A stretch of 20,300 nucleotides of DNA from Silene noctiflora (taxonomy: Eukaryota; Streptophyta; Magnoliopsida; Caryophyllales; Caryophyllaceae): NCBI GenBank assembly GCA_009801015.1, contig VHZZ01004794.1, positions 1-20,300 of the forward strand, given 5' to 3'. Below the pieces are notes generated by a model, which did not search any database, was not told the origin of the DNA, and saw only the letters and a list, made by a program, of their open reading frames with translations. Within the stretch, counting starts at the first letter, position 1. Every line of letters starts with the position of its first letter. Below, piece by piece: positions 1 through 10,390 of the stretch. A program made the translations under genes and the position numbers.

Positions 1-334
1 ATCCCGATGGATCACTATATTGGGCTAAACTTACACGATAGCTAATAAATACAATCGGTATAATAGTGTGTCCACATAAAAGGTATTGGACCCAATATAT
101 TCTTACAGGATCGGCTTAATTCGTTGAGTTATCAACTAAACCCCAGCTCCAAGTTATCAAGCTAATTCCGAGCTCGAGCTCAACTCACACAAGCCGAACT
201 TTAAACGAGCTGCTCACAAAGTGTCTCGTGTCATTAGTTGTCCGTGTGACTATGTGACGAGAGACGAGTACTTGCAGTACCTCAAAGTCTCAGGCTAACG
301 AAGAGATTACGATTTCCTTCGCGAGCTTCGTCAT
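1..334. other. Upstream flank of IWS1, no gene seen
   Basis: I see no open reading frame of useful length and no recognisable RNA gene here. The stretch around 165-215 is rich in GAGCTCGAGCTC-like and AACGAGCT words. Such words are common in degenerate plant repeat sequence, so this may be an old transposon scrap, but no ends can be defined. The last 100 bases probably form the distal promoter of IWS1. Confidence 0.4.
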
Positions 335-360
335 CATATATACATTCTCCCTTCTCTCTC
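335..360 (+). promoter_or_regulatory. Core promoter of IWS1: TATA box and pyrimidine patch
   Basis: The string CATATATA lies at 335-342, about 90 bases before the start codon. It is followed at 346-360 by a pyrimidine-rich patch (CTCCC then TTCTCTCTC). A TATA element with a downstream Y patch is a usual plant core promoter layout, and transcription would be expected to start around 365-375. The position is inferred; there is no transcript evidence. Confidence 0.5.
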
Positions 361-388
361 AATAATTTTCACTTTTAATTCAATCACC

Positions 389-396
389 AACCCTAA
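389..396 (+). promoter_or_regulatory. Telo-box-like motif in the IWS1 leader
   Basis: AACCCTAA lies between the predicted transcription start and the ATG. Telo-boxes near transcription starts are known in plant genes for translation and growth functions. A second copy in the opposite orientation (TTAGGGTT) occurs in intron 1 near 487. The motif is short and could be there by chance. Confidence 0.3.
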
Positions 397-429
397 TTCA
401 TTCACCTTTTTAATCAAATTCATTCATCC

Positions 430-3400
430 ATGGGCTACGATGATGATCCGTAAGTTTTTCTCCATCTCTTATCTCTTTAGCACTAATTAGGGTTCCGAAA
501 CCCCCAATTTTCTTTTTTACGAAATGTTAATCTGATTTGAAAATTTTCTCAGGTATCGTGATGAAGACGGAGAACCGTTGATGGACTACGACGACATCCA
601 ATCGGACGGCGAACAACCGCAACAAATCCCGCCAAACGACGACGTTCAGGATTTCAACGATTTCAACGAAGATGTTGACGACGGCGAAAATTGGGGGATG
701 CAGGATGATTCGCCTAAATCGATCCCCGTCGAATCGTCGAAATCTCGAAAACGCCTTATTAAAAAGAGCGGCAACGACGATAATCATACGCCATCCGAAT
801 TCAATGATTTCGCGGATGATGATGAAGTCGGTGAGGCAGCGTACGACGACATTGTTGCGGAGAAGAGGAAGGGTAAGGGGGCCATGACGAGTGATGAAGG
901 AAGAGGAGAGAAGAGGAAGGAGAAGAAAAAGTTCAGGAAAGATAAGTTTAGTACTGGTGGTGGCGGTGGTGATGGCGGCAGTAGCGGTGCAAAGCCAAAA
1001 TTGAGTTTGAAACGGAGAAAGGGTGGTGGCAGTGGCGAGGCGGAACCTGATCCTGATGTTAATGAGATGTGGGCTACTATTGCTGGTGCTGATTCCGAGG
1101 TCTGCTCTTCTTGTTTGTTGGTTGATTGGTTAGCAAGTTAAAACCCAACTTTCATAATTTATGATTGAAGTTGATTATTCTGCACTTCAATAATTTTGGA
1201 CATGATAATTTGCGCTGTTTTCTGTTGATTTTCTGTGTTATCTAGGTGTTTCATTGGAGTTTGATTTATGCTAGTTATGATTTCACTTGGAATGGAATGT
1301 TGTCGTCATGTCCGGATCGCGATCTTTTTTCCCTGTCTAATATTTTTTTTTTTTTTTTTTTTGGTTCTCCATAATTTGTGATATGTGTGGGTTCATGAGG
1401 GGGATAGGGTTGTATATTGGGTTTTGGGGATTTGTAGGATAGTAGGTATGTTGCTAGACTAGATGGATATTAGATGTGCAATTTTTATTTCTTGTATTAA
1501 GAGTGATATTTAAAGTCAGTAAGTCCTATATATGCAGATATATGATTCTTCGAGGAATATAAAGTTTATTTAACCTAAGGTAGTGTTTTGAAACATGGAA
1601 TTGATTTCGTTTTCATGATTTCAATTATAGAAATTCAAATATTTGAATTCAATTTCAAATCCAATTCCAAAATTGCGTTTGGGAAACCCATGGAATTGGA
1701 ATTGGAATTGAACTTGGGCGCGAGACACGGATATGGGTCGAGGTCATTGGATGTTTTATATTTGAAAAAAATTCAATAGTCTCAGAAAATATTTGCGATC
1801 GAAAAAAATATCATAAATAAAAATATTGTGATGAAATTTGCGTCACAAAATAAAACGTAAGAAGTGATGGAATTGAAATGACTACTATATGGTAGGTATT
1901 TGAGAACCCCAAATTTTAACTAGCTAGGGGGTTCCCAAACACTTGAAATGTCTCAATTCCGGAATTCAATTCCAATTCAAGGTTCTTAAACATACCATAA
2001 GCTATTTCATAAAAAAATATTCTTTCTTAAAAAAACAAAAATTGTTTTCAATGCAGTTTAATTTGCATTTTATCCGTGTGGCATAAGATGTTTGGTCTTT
2101 ACCTTCACTGGTGAAGTTTGAAATTGTTGAAAAGTATTAATGATATCGTTGCCATAATTTTCATTACTAAGGTTAAGATTCTTTTTTTCATTGGGTTGTA
2201 TATTTGGAGGCCGTACATAGTTCAGTCAGAGTGTGACAAACCATAATCTAAAATAAATTGAACTCTTAACCTTTTTCCCTCTTCCCCATGCTTACACCAT
2301 GACACTCTTTTCTCCCATAACCACCATTTCACAACCGACCACCTATCCCATTCACCACAATTTCAGTCGCCCAAGATCTGATCACCTCATCACCCCTAGA
2401 ATAACCACTTCTGAATAGGGTTCACCTGTTAAACCCAGGGTGCTATTCGATTCTGGATATTATGACAAAGCTAACGGGTTTAGGATGTAATATTCCAGGA
2501 AACATGTTGGCATTGGAAAAGCACACCTCTGAACCACTTTTTGGCAAAATTGTTGTTGAAAATGTTTTCGAAGGTGTTAAGAATTGGACTGTTGCGCTAG
2601 ATGATGGAAGCGTAGACGTTGATTGTGGTTGGGTGGCAGCACGTTGAGAAGTCTGAGAAAAGAGATGGAAGAGGAGAGATAAATAAAGCAAAAGGATTTG
2701 AGGGTGTTAGGGAGGGAGGTAGCGGTAAGTTAGGTGTGGGTATGGCGGCTAAAGGTGGCAATCGTGTCACTTAAGTCGGTTATAGGTCAGGTCTAAGCGG
2801 GTCAGATCATATCGAGTTCGGGTTGTGTCAGGTCAATAATAGGTTTGGGTTGATTATAGTTCATGTCTGTCATTGTTTAGAGTTTGTTTCAATTCGGGTA
2901 TGTACCGTGTCAGGTTATGAACATATATTTTATCTTATGTATTTAATTTTAGATCGATAATTATAATTTAAAACAATTAGGAGGTGTATTTATTTTAGTT
3001 TGAAGTGAAATAAATCACTATAAATGTCAACGTGGACTTATTTGGACCATTATTAAGCTAATTTGTAATCGAGTCATCTATTGGATTGAGTCAATATCTG
3101 GTCATGGGTCGGTTCGTTGGTTCAGTTATGTCGAGTTCATGTTGGGACAAATTGGGTTGCTATGGGGTTCGGTTTAACCTCGGGTTTGGTTTTGGGTTCC
3201 TCTGGTCTAGTCAACTTTTGCCAGCTCTAATCACAGCACTTGTGTTGGGGGCTTCGGGTTGAGGGTGAAGGTTGTGGTGCACTGGGCATGGGCAGCAGTA
3301 GCATAAGTGCATAGGGGATTTAGGGAATGAGATATGTTGATGGTCACATAATGTTTGGATTGGAGTTGTGGTGATCCGGGTCAAATGGTTTGGTGAGGAG

Positions 3401-6166
3401 GAGTCGTGGTGGTCAGAGTTTAGTACGTCGGCAGCAGAGGCAGTCAAGTAGAACTTATTGTTCAGTGAAATTCACCTCTGAACAAGATTATATATTTTGT
3501 TCAGTACTACTTTACAATTCATTCACCTGGATGTGATTTAGTCAAATACGTCTTTTTTTAGTAAATACGATTACTCGCACTTATATATGAGTCCTTTTAT
3601 CAACAGGACGATCATGACGGTATGAAGACATTAGATGATGATAACTTCATCGATGATACTGGTGTGGACCCTTCGGATAGGTACGAGGAAGGAGGTTCTC
3701 CCAGTCGTTTTGCTCAGGTAAACTTTTGATGTCGGCTTAAATTTATATTTCAATTTTCATCCTGGCTTGTGATCGCCAGTTTCATACTGCATGTCTGATG
3801 CGCTGATCTCTTTCCACCAAAATACCGGATTTTCGCATGCAATCTCGTGCATAATAGTGTGCTACTAAATGTAGTTTCCGTCTATCTATACATGATGAAG
3901 ACCTTCATACAACATTCTTCTTAGTATTCCACTAATAAATTAGTTATCTAGACCGTGGTATTATTTCTTGAAGTTTGTTTGTTATGGCAGGCTGAGGAGG
4001 GTGAGGATGAGGAGGAGCTATTTAGACCAGGTAAGAAAAAGAAGAAAAATGAGAGAAGTGCTGCTGAAATTGCAGATTTGGTGGAGCGGCTGATGGCTGA
4101 ACTTGAACTTGTGGTTGAAGAAGATGCTATATTTAATCAACATGGAAAACCGGCTATCAATAAGCTCAGAAAGCTGCCTCTTCTTGTTGATGCTCTTTCC
4201 AAGTAGGCCTTTTTCTCTCAACGATTTCTCAAACCTCTGAACATGTATTGTTTCAAAATTTCAATGGAGAGCATTGATCACTTTTTTGTTTTCCCCCTAT
4301 TTTACTGGTGCAGGAAACAACTTCAACATGAATTTCTTGATCATGGCGTCTTAACGTTGCTAAAAAATTGGCTGGAGCCACTCCCTGATGGAAGCCTGCC
4401 TAATATCAATATACGCGAAGCAATATTGAGAATCCTAACCGATGTAATGCTAGGCTTTTCTGTGGGCTTTTTGTGCATGTTTCTTGATTCCAGTTGGTCT
4501 TAGATTCTCACTTGTTGCTTGTCCACTGTAGTTTCCAATTGATTTAGACCAATATGATAGAAGAGAACAATTAAAGAAGAGTGGCCTAGGGAAGGTTCAA
4601 AACTTTGCCTGTCTGTTTTGATATTACTTTGAACTTCAATTCTGTATTTTCGTCTCTTACACATTTTTTTTCCCTTTTTTGTCTGTGTAGGTCATTATGT
4701 TTTTGTCAAGATCAGATGAAGAGACAACGTCAAATAGGAAACTTGCCAAAGAATTGGTTGACAAATGGGTAGGTTGACTACAAAGTTGTGGTTTATTATA
4801 TGCTTTTGTGAATGCTCTATTTTATGGAGTGAGGCTGTTTCTTCATTGTGGTAAGTAGTGTAAAATACTTGTCAAAAGGAAAAGAGAACTTGTAGAATTC
4901 TTCAAAAGATAGAGAAAAGCTTACATATGTACTGTTGTAATTTTTCCCTTCGCCATTCTACAGTATCATTGGCATTGCATGAAATTAGCGGTGAAGTAGC
5001 TAGGCAACTAAATCCATTGTTATATATAGTAGAAAGGGATGCTGTAAATTGTCTAAATGTCATAATAGTGTTATAGAGAAGATATCGGAAAAGTGTATAT
5101 GAAGAGGACTTTGTGTAGGATGATCCGTTAACTTGGCTGATTGGATTTACGCTCAGAATACGAAATAAAGATAAATGTCCTCGACCTTAACTATTAAAAT
5201 ATCTTTTACTGAGCTAGTTTGTATAACGTTTCATGTGGTTCTTGTAGAGTCGTCCAATTTTTAACAAGAGCACAAGATTTGAAGATATGAGAAATCATGA
5301 TGAAGAAAGGGTTCAAAGGAGACCACCTGTGAGGAGGTGTGTTGTCAATTTTACCTTACCTATTGTTTTCTTATCCCTGTTCTTTATGTCCCTTTCTGAG
5401 TTCAGTTGACCTCTTCGTACTGTCCATGAAATTCCTCTTCATAGGTTACTGACTGAAATTACATTTGCAGGCCAGCAAATAAAGCCTCGGCATTAGAATC
5501 TCATGATGATGACCTTGAATTTTCATCGTAAGTTGATTGGCAGTTTGGTCTCACTGCTGTTCTCTTTTTCATCCATGATGTTACGCTACCATCACCGCAT
5601 TGTTGTTTATATTTGAACTGAAAATGTGTATCAGGGGGCGGAAGGCAGGCCCATCTGGTGCCCGGCTGCACGCTTCTAGACCTGAAGCAACTCCCATGGA
5701 CTTCACGATTCGTCCTCAATCTAAAGTTGACCCTGATGAAATTAGAGCCCGGTCTAAACAAGGGCAACAAGATGAAAGACGTATGAAGGTAAGTCATAGT
5801 GATATTGAGATGTGCATGTTTGTGGTCTAGACTCTAGAAGCAGTTGTGAACGACCCTTCCACATATGATTCGTTGTAGTCTACATTTTTGTCAATTGATG
5901 CCTGAAACTACTGTTTAGTTTTTTTTTTTTTTTTTTTTTGACAACAATAAAGCGATATACTCTGGAATTTTCTTGTGTTTCTAATATGGAGCATCTTTGA
6001 AAATGCCATTTTTCGAACAAAGGTTCTTTGTACATGCAATTTACCATATTTCTTTATATCATGACAGATGAATAAGAAACTTCAACAGCTGAAACAAATG
6101 AAAAGGAGGAAGCTACAAGCAACTAAAGTCAGTGTGGAAGGACGCGGTATGGTCAAGTATCTATGA
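430..6166 (+). CDS. IWS1: IWS1 transcription elongation factor (SPT6 partner), 11 exons
   Basis: IWS1 binds SPT6 and travels with elongating RNA polymerase II in the nucleus; in plants it is linked to brassinosteroid response and nitrogen-dependent repression. Exons: 430-449, 553-1099, 3607-3717, 3991-4202, 4314-4443, 4532-4594, 4691-4768, 5248-5336, 5471-5527, 5635-5788 and 6068-6166. All junctions are GT-AG and keep frame, giving 519 residues, close to the ~500 I recall for the Arabidopsis protein. The N-terminus (MGYDDDPYRDEDGEPLMD) is the plant IWS1 signature. Residues 1-240 are acidic and disordered, with Gly-rich and Lys/Arg-rich stretches. A TFIIS N-terminal (TND) helical domain spans about 250-387 and includes FLDHGVLTLLKNWLEPLPDG. 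The basic C-terminus ends VEGRGMVKYL, as in the family. Exon 1 has only 20 coding bases, and the exon 2 donor (GAG/GTCTGC) is weak. The start is the first ATG after the predicted promoter. Confidence 0.95.
1579..1997. mobile_element. Nested MITE-like element(s) in IWS1 intron 2
   Basis: The left end GGTAGTGTTTTGAAACATGG pairs imperfectly with the right end, whose reverse complement reads GGTATGTTTAAGAACCTTGG. TAA flanks both sides (1576-1578 and 1998-2000), fitting a Tourist/Harbinger-type 3-bp target duplication. Further end-like words of the same family occur inside: GCGTTTGGGAAACCC at 1675-1689, GGTAGGTATTTGAGAACCCC at 1891-1910, and the reverse complement of GTGTTTGGGAACCCCC at 1927-1942. 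The segment is therefore probably a mosaic of related short elements inserted into each other. GGAATTGGAATTG words dominate the subterminal parts. No coding capacity is seen. Confidence 0.5.
1998..3606. other. Remainder of the long second intron of IWS1
   Basis: This part of the 2507-base intron 2 contains no credible exon. Around 2270-2400 it is pyrimidine-rich with many CCACC words, and around 3230-3440 purine/G-rich with GGTGGT words. In between is a degenerate GGGT-rich tract. Short TTCAGTGAA/TTCACCTCTGAA words occur at 3460-3485. The layout suggests old inserted transposon sequence, but no clear terminal repeats or target duplications could be found. Confidence 0.4.
2745..3200. repeat. 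Degenerate GGGT/GGTC-rich tract
   Basis: Words such as GCGGGTCAG, TTCGGGTTG, GTTTGGGTTG, ATGGGTCGGTTC and CGGGTTTGGTTTTGGG recur every 20-60 bases on one strand. There is no fixed unit, so it is not a simple tandem array. Such tracts are common in plant introns and repeats; its origin is unclear. Confidence 0.35.
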
Positions 6167-7113
6167 GTCATACAAGAATGTCTTTGGGCTGGCGAGGCAC
6201 AATGAGAGAAAGGTCATTCAACTTGTGGATCACACCGTAATCCATGTCAAAATATGGTTTTAATTAGTGGGGTAGATGGTTTTGTCACACTTTTAGTGTG
6301 ATAGTCTTTTAAGAAACTAGCTGTCCTTTGAGACTGCAAATTCGTAGCGTTGTTATGAACGTGTTCTTCTGTTGAATTTTCCAAGGTGCAGCTAGTCATT
6401 CACTCATTCTAATCCCTTGACAATATATCTTACCCCAATTTCATTTGGCACTAATTCATTGTTGGAACACTTGGATTTATTTTCTAGGAGGGGCGCTGTG
6501 GCCGTTCATCTTGGTGCTGTTGGTTCAGTTGAGTATGTTTTCCAGCCCTATTGTTGGCATTAGAAGACGTGGGGGATATGAAGAAAGAATTTTCCTTGTT
6601 TTTTTTTTTTTATGAATATGTGGGTGGAGACCTAAGTTTGTCATTTAGTTTTGGAAGGAATACAAATAGAATGTAGTGACTATCAAATTTGTTATATTTT
6701 GACTTTTTCGTATAGGCGTCATTTAGGCTGTTTTATAGAGCCCTTGTACGCCATAAAACGGATAATTACAATGTTCTTCACTGTGACGGTCTCAATCAAA
6801 TATACATACAGCAATTTAAGGATTAGGATTAATTTTTGGATTGTTAAAAGGGGTAAGATGGAATTGACATAATTGGATTGTAGAGTCCTAAGATCATATA
6901 ATCTCACTAATTATAATTTTTATTTAGTAAAAACATTATACGGAGTATTGAAGATCAAAACACTTGTTTATTAATACTTATATTATCTATAAAAATATTG
7001 ATAATTAATAATTTGAGTATCATTATATGAACGTGTTCTCTATAATTAACACAGAATTTCACAAGCTTTTAGAATCGTAAGAAGGAATCGGAATTTTGAT
7101 AACCCTGCTTTAT
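6167..7113. other. IWS1 3' region and intergenic DNA
   Basis: The first few hundred bases should hold the IWS1 3' UTR. There is no clear single AATAAA signal, so the cleavage site is not assigned. A small stem (TCACAC at 6285-6290 and GTGTGA at 6296-6301) and a T tract near 6600 are visible. From about 6660 the sequence is A/T-rich with no gene that I can support. Confidence 0.4.
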
Positions 7114-7794
7114 GGGTTGTGCTTTTTCACATACGGATTTTACTCATTCACATACGGTTTTTACAATTATACCCTTGTCATTTTTTTCCCTCGCTCAATC
7201 GATTTTTTCAACTCCCTCTCTTTCACCTCCCTCTGATGTGCTCCGGCCGACCATATTCCTCTGACCACCTCGCTCCCCCTGTCTGACCACCCCGCCCGCT
7301 CCCTCTGACGACAACCCATTTCTCGTCCTTCCCCGACCTCCCCAGCGTTTCCCAGCAATTTGTTTGGTATTGCACTTGCAGAAACAAACAATTAAATCAA
7401 TGCTTTCTCATCTTAATTGTTTGGTACTCCCTACTACACTTGAAATTCCCTCCAAGCAAGTTGTTTGGTACTAGTGTACTACACTTGAATTTTGGCATCA
7501 TGTTTTTCTCTCTGAATTAATTTTGTTTGAATGCGTGGCGATGGTTGTAACTGATGAGTTGAGTTATTGTTCAGTGGCAATGGAATCAATTATAATTGGA
7601 AATTTAGAAGGGTGAAACAATTAATTGGAGGATTATAATGCATTATTCAAGTTTGTAAAACAATTAGATTTGATTTTGGAGAAAAAACCTAATTTGGTTA
7701 AGTTTAGGAAAAAAGGGTATGATACGGAAAATTAATGAAAAAATGTATGTGAAAGAATAAAGTTCGTATGTGAAAAAGTAATTCCGTGCTTTAT
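7106..7794. mobile_element. Complete 673-bp non-autonomous DNA transposon with 8-bp target duplication
   Basis: The element spans 7114-7786 and is flanked by a perfect direct repeat TGCTTTAT (7106-7113 and 7787-7794). Its terminal inverted repeats are about 44 bases long and align without gaps. Both contain CTTTTTCACATACG, and a second TTCACATAC copy follows about 20 bases further in, so each terminus carries the motif twice. An 8-bp duplication fits the hAT superfamily. The next base differs (G versus A), so a 9-bp Mutator-type duplication is not excluded, but the termini align best with 8. The interior has a C/T-rich block (7185-7345) and three TTGTTTGGTA units at 7361, 7418 and 7461, the last two followed by CTACACTTGAA. 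No transposase is present. Confidence 0.75.
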
Positions 7795-7893
7795 AGTTAC
7801 ACACGAGAGCAATTGTTGTATAAATTTTATCTTCAATAAGCTCATATATTTGCAGATAATACAGGTACAAGTAGTGTACAACAAGCCGTTTAA

Positions 7894-10217
7894 TTACTTG
7901 TGTTTCATTCGGTCTCTTAAACCCCCAAGTGGACCAAACCCCACATCAACGGTTTCCTGTTTACCACAGCTACACTTACTAGTATTCAGATTGTTACCAC
8001 ACTGGAGACACAAGCCCTTGCACCCGGAATCACATATTGAGTTTAGGTTAATCTCTAGATGAATCAGGTCTCTTATCTGCTTTGAAATGTCGATTTCTTT
8101 TTCTTCTCGAGGGAAATAAAGCCTATCCTCGATATCAATCATGGCATCATCTTCGTCTTCCTCGTCTTCACCCGTCCGACCTGTGCTCTTTGTTTTCTCG
8201 TCACCATACATCGTTCCAAAGTTGATGGTATCAGGCTCCTCTACAGGTTCCTCGGTTAGCAAAAGTGAAAAGTTGGAATACACGCTCTTGGCAGCTGCTT
8301 CACCACACCTATAGAAACCGATGGGACAATAATATAATAAAAAGTCATTAAGCTATTGCCATAGAAAACCATGTTAATGTTAGCTGGTGGATTGGTCTCA
8401 CATCGCGTTAATATGAGACCATCTCTGAAGAGACTAATTATCCCGACAAGGCGTAGAATTTAATTAGTCCTTTTAGTCAAGAGCTAAACAATAACAGAGT
8501 TACAGAACACTGGTCCCAAATGTTTAGGATAGACAAACATAAGTGATACATACAACTGCAGTTTCTCTTACAGAAAAAATGTACTAACATGAACAAAAGA
8601 CAGTTAAACCAGCTCATAGAAGTGATGGCATGAATCATGATAATCACCACAAGCAACACCTTTTGGAAGAGTCTATCAATAGACAGGATTGATGAACTCC
8701 ATAAATATTCAAATAAACAGAGATAGATATACTATGTCATTTCATGCACATCTTTTGGAAAAATGTTAGCATTAGGAGTCAAAACTGATAAGCAGTAGAT
8801 ATAAGGTCAAATGTTAGCATTAGGAGTCAGCTAATGAGATAATACCACTGTAAACTTTGATGGTGATATTATCAGAGGGACGATTCAACTATTGATAAAA
8901 TCTAGTGAGACAATAATTTCCCAGTTTGGCGAGGGAAGAGATCAATATAGTATTGAACTATTGATAAACTCTTCGGCGTGATATCACCAGAAAAAGAGAT
9001 GCATATTGCGTCATCTCATGCACAACACCTAATGAGCAGGTGTGGCGCTCGAAACTCAGACGCACCAACCAACATATGTCAGGATAATAAGATGTTGCCT
9101 TTTCAGTAAACCATCGAAATACATTTGAAGGAGTTCTAATATGGATAATCTTTTCCATTAGATATCACAACAAAACGGAGATCATAGTCCGTCATCTCAC
9201 GCACAGCACCTATTGAGCAGCAGGTGCAGCGTTCAAAACTCAGACGCTTAATAGTAAACACAATGGGAGCTGTGTCCAGCCGAAACAACTTATAAAATTT
9301 TTTTGGGCGAGCTGTGATATCATCTTTAATGATGAGTACAGACGCAAATTTGCCAATTTGGCGAAGGAAGAGAGCAATCTAGTATCGATAAGCTCTTCAA
9401 CAAAAAACCACCAGGAATGAAGATACTATGGCGTCATTTCATGCACAACACCTAATGAGAAGATGCAATGTTGGAAACTGAGACGCAGAAGTGAGCAGAC
9501 GTTGATGATACAAAGCTTTTGGATTAGGGTCAAATTTTTTAAAGAATAAGTATAGACATGAATTTTCCAATTTGGGCAAGGAAGGGAGCATTAATTATAG
9601 TATTGAACTATTGATTAACTCCTCGGAATGATATTGCCAGAATTGAAGTTGATATTGCGTCATCTCATGCACGGCACCTATTGAGTAAATGCAGCGCTCG
9701 AAACTCAGACGCAAATCTAATCATTTTTATTATTGGTTTTAATAAAAGGTAAACAAATTAGAGCATATTCAGGATGATAATAAAAAAATGATATCAGGCA
9801 AGTACCTAGAGCAAGAGAGGGTAATGACAGTTCTGATGATGCCATCAAGTCTAAGTTTACGCTTCTTTCGGGTTATATCAATGGAGACGAGAACAGGAGT
9901 TCCATCCAAATAATCCTTAACAGCTTTGGTAACGCGTAAACCCATAGTAGATGCTGTGGAAGTAGAAAGCTGTGAAGAAAGTTTGGCCAAACCAAGACTT
10001 TCCAAAGTAGTACAGTATTCAATGTGTGAGATTGACGAGTTTCGTCGGTAAACAACACTACCTTCCCATGGAGATCCCTCGTCATACACAGGAGGCTTAG
10101 GATCATATGTTCGCACACCTGATTTTGGTGCTAAAACGTGTCTATATGCTAAATTGTTGTATGGTTTCCTATACAGTATAGCCGCAGTAAAAGGATGAAT
10201 GCAATGCACATTTTGGA

Positions 10218-10248
<31 letters not shown>

Positions 10249-10290
10249 GAGGATGGGGGTTATGGTGGACAAATAGTAGTGTATAGACAT
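7894..10290 (-). CDS. YceD/DUF177 chloroplast rRNA accumulation protein, 2 exons
   Basis: Bacterial YceD and its plant relatives are needed for normal 23S rRNA accumulation; the plant protein is expected in the chloroplast. Exon 1 is 9806-10290 and exon 2 is 7894-8308, with GT-AG ends and an arginine codon split across the junction, giving 299 residues. The start is the first ATG after an in-frame TAA. Residues 1 to about 60 look like a plastid transit peptide but carry ten consecutive asparagines. The DUF177 core includes SNFSLLLTEEPVEEPD, an acidic stretch, and a cysteine cluster at 254, 258, 262 and 265 (CX3CX3CX2C), with further cysteines at 274 and 276. C160 and C163 form an earlier CXXC pair. 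The C-terminus GFGPLGGLRDRMKHK is typical. The gene converges on IWS1. The 1497-base intron contains a repeat array. Confidence 0.93.
8394..8420. repeat. Short inverted repeat in the YceD intron
   Basis: GGTCTCA at 8394-8400 pairs exactly with TGAGACC at 8414-8420 around a 13-base loop. The form resembles the small GGTCTC...GAGACC palindromes scattered in plant introns, probably transposon relics. Confidence 0.4.
8763..8829. repeat. Short direct duplication in the YceD intron
   Basis: The 19-base string ATGTTAGCATTAGGAGTCA occurs at about 8763-8781 and again at about 8811-8829, identical and 48 bases apart. The sequence between does not repeat. This is a simple local duplication of unknown meaning. 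Confidence 0.7.
8921..9714. repeat. Array of four diverged repeat units inside the YceD intron
   Basis: A core of about 65 bases recurs four times, ending near 9065, 9247, 9486 and 9714. Each copy reads GCGTCATCTCATGCAC (or close variants), then a CACCTAATGAG-like part, and closes with AAACTCAGACGC. Three copies (starting about 8921, 9352 and 9567) also share an upstream part with CCAATTTGGCGAGGGAAG-like and TAGTATTGAACTATTGAT-like words, so the full unit is about 140-150 bases. The second copy keeps only the core. Core starts are 181, 242 and 226 bases apart. A weaker fragment (GTCATTTCATGCACA) lies near 8736. The core ends are complementary (TTGCGTC and GACGCAA in the last unit), so each could fold. 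Confidence 0.75.
10219..10248 (-). repeat. Coding (AAT)10 microsatellite giving ten asparagines
   Basis: Ten perfect ATT units on the + strand read as ten AAT codons on the - strand, at about residues 15-24 of the YceD protein. This lies in the predicted transit peptide, where length is loosely constrained. Pure codon runs of this kind are prone to slippage, so length variation between individuals is likely. Confidence 0.9.
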
Positions 10291-10361
10291 TTTTTGAGTA
10301 TCTTATATCTCCTCAGTCTATGAATGAGATGAGATAAGAGGTTTGACAGGAAATTCAAGGA

Positions 10362-10390
10362 TTAGGGTTCTTAACTTGCTGCTATTTATA
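10362..10390 (-). promoter_or_regulatory. TATA box and telo-box of the YceD gene
   Basis: On the - strand TATAAATA (10390-10383) lies about 93 bases before the ATG. It is followed by AACCCTAA (10369-10362), a telo-box-like motif. Telo-boxes close to TATA elements are known for plant ribosome and translation genes, which suits a protein needed for rRNA accumulation. Position and strand are seen directly; function is inferred. Confidence 0.5.

Noticed and set aside
2443-2691. Overlapping 61- and 82-residue open frames in IWS1 intron 2
   Set aside because: They face each other on opposite strands with no family motif. The intron is fully accounted for by in-frame splicing of exon 2 to exon 3.
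6285-6301. Small stem-loop TCACAC/GTGTGA after IWS1
   Set aside because: A 6-bp stem in A/T-rich DNA is expected by chance, and plant RNA polymerase II does not use such terminators.
7167-7391. 74-residue - strand open frame inside the 673-bp transposon
   Set aside because: It covers the C/T-rich block and is very rich in Arg, Glu and Gly, as expected from low-complexity DNA. It is not a transposase.
8921-9714. CRISPR-like reading of the spaced intron repeats
   Set aside because: The setting is a plant nuclear intron; repeats are long, diverged and unevenly spaced, and the gaps also share sequence.
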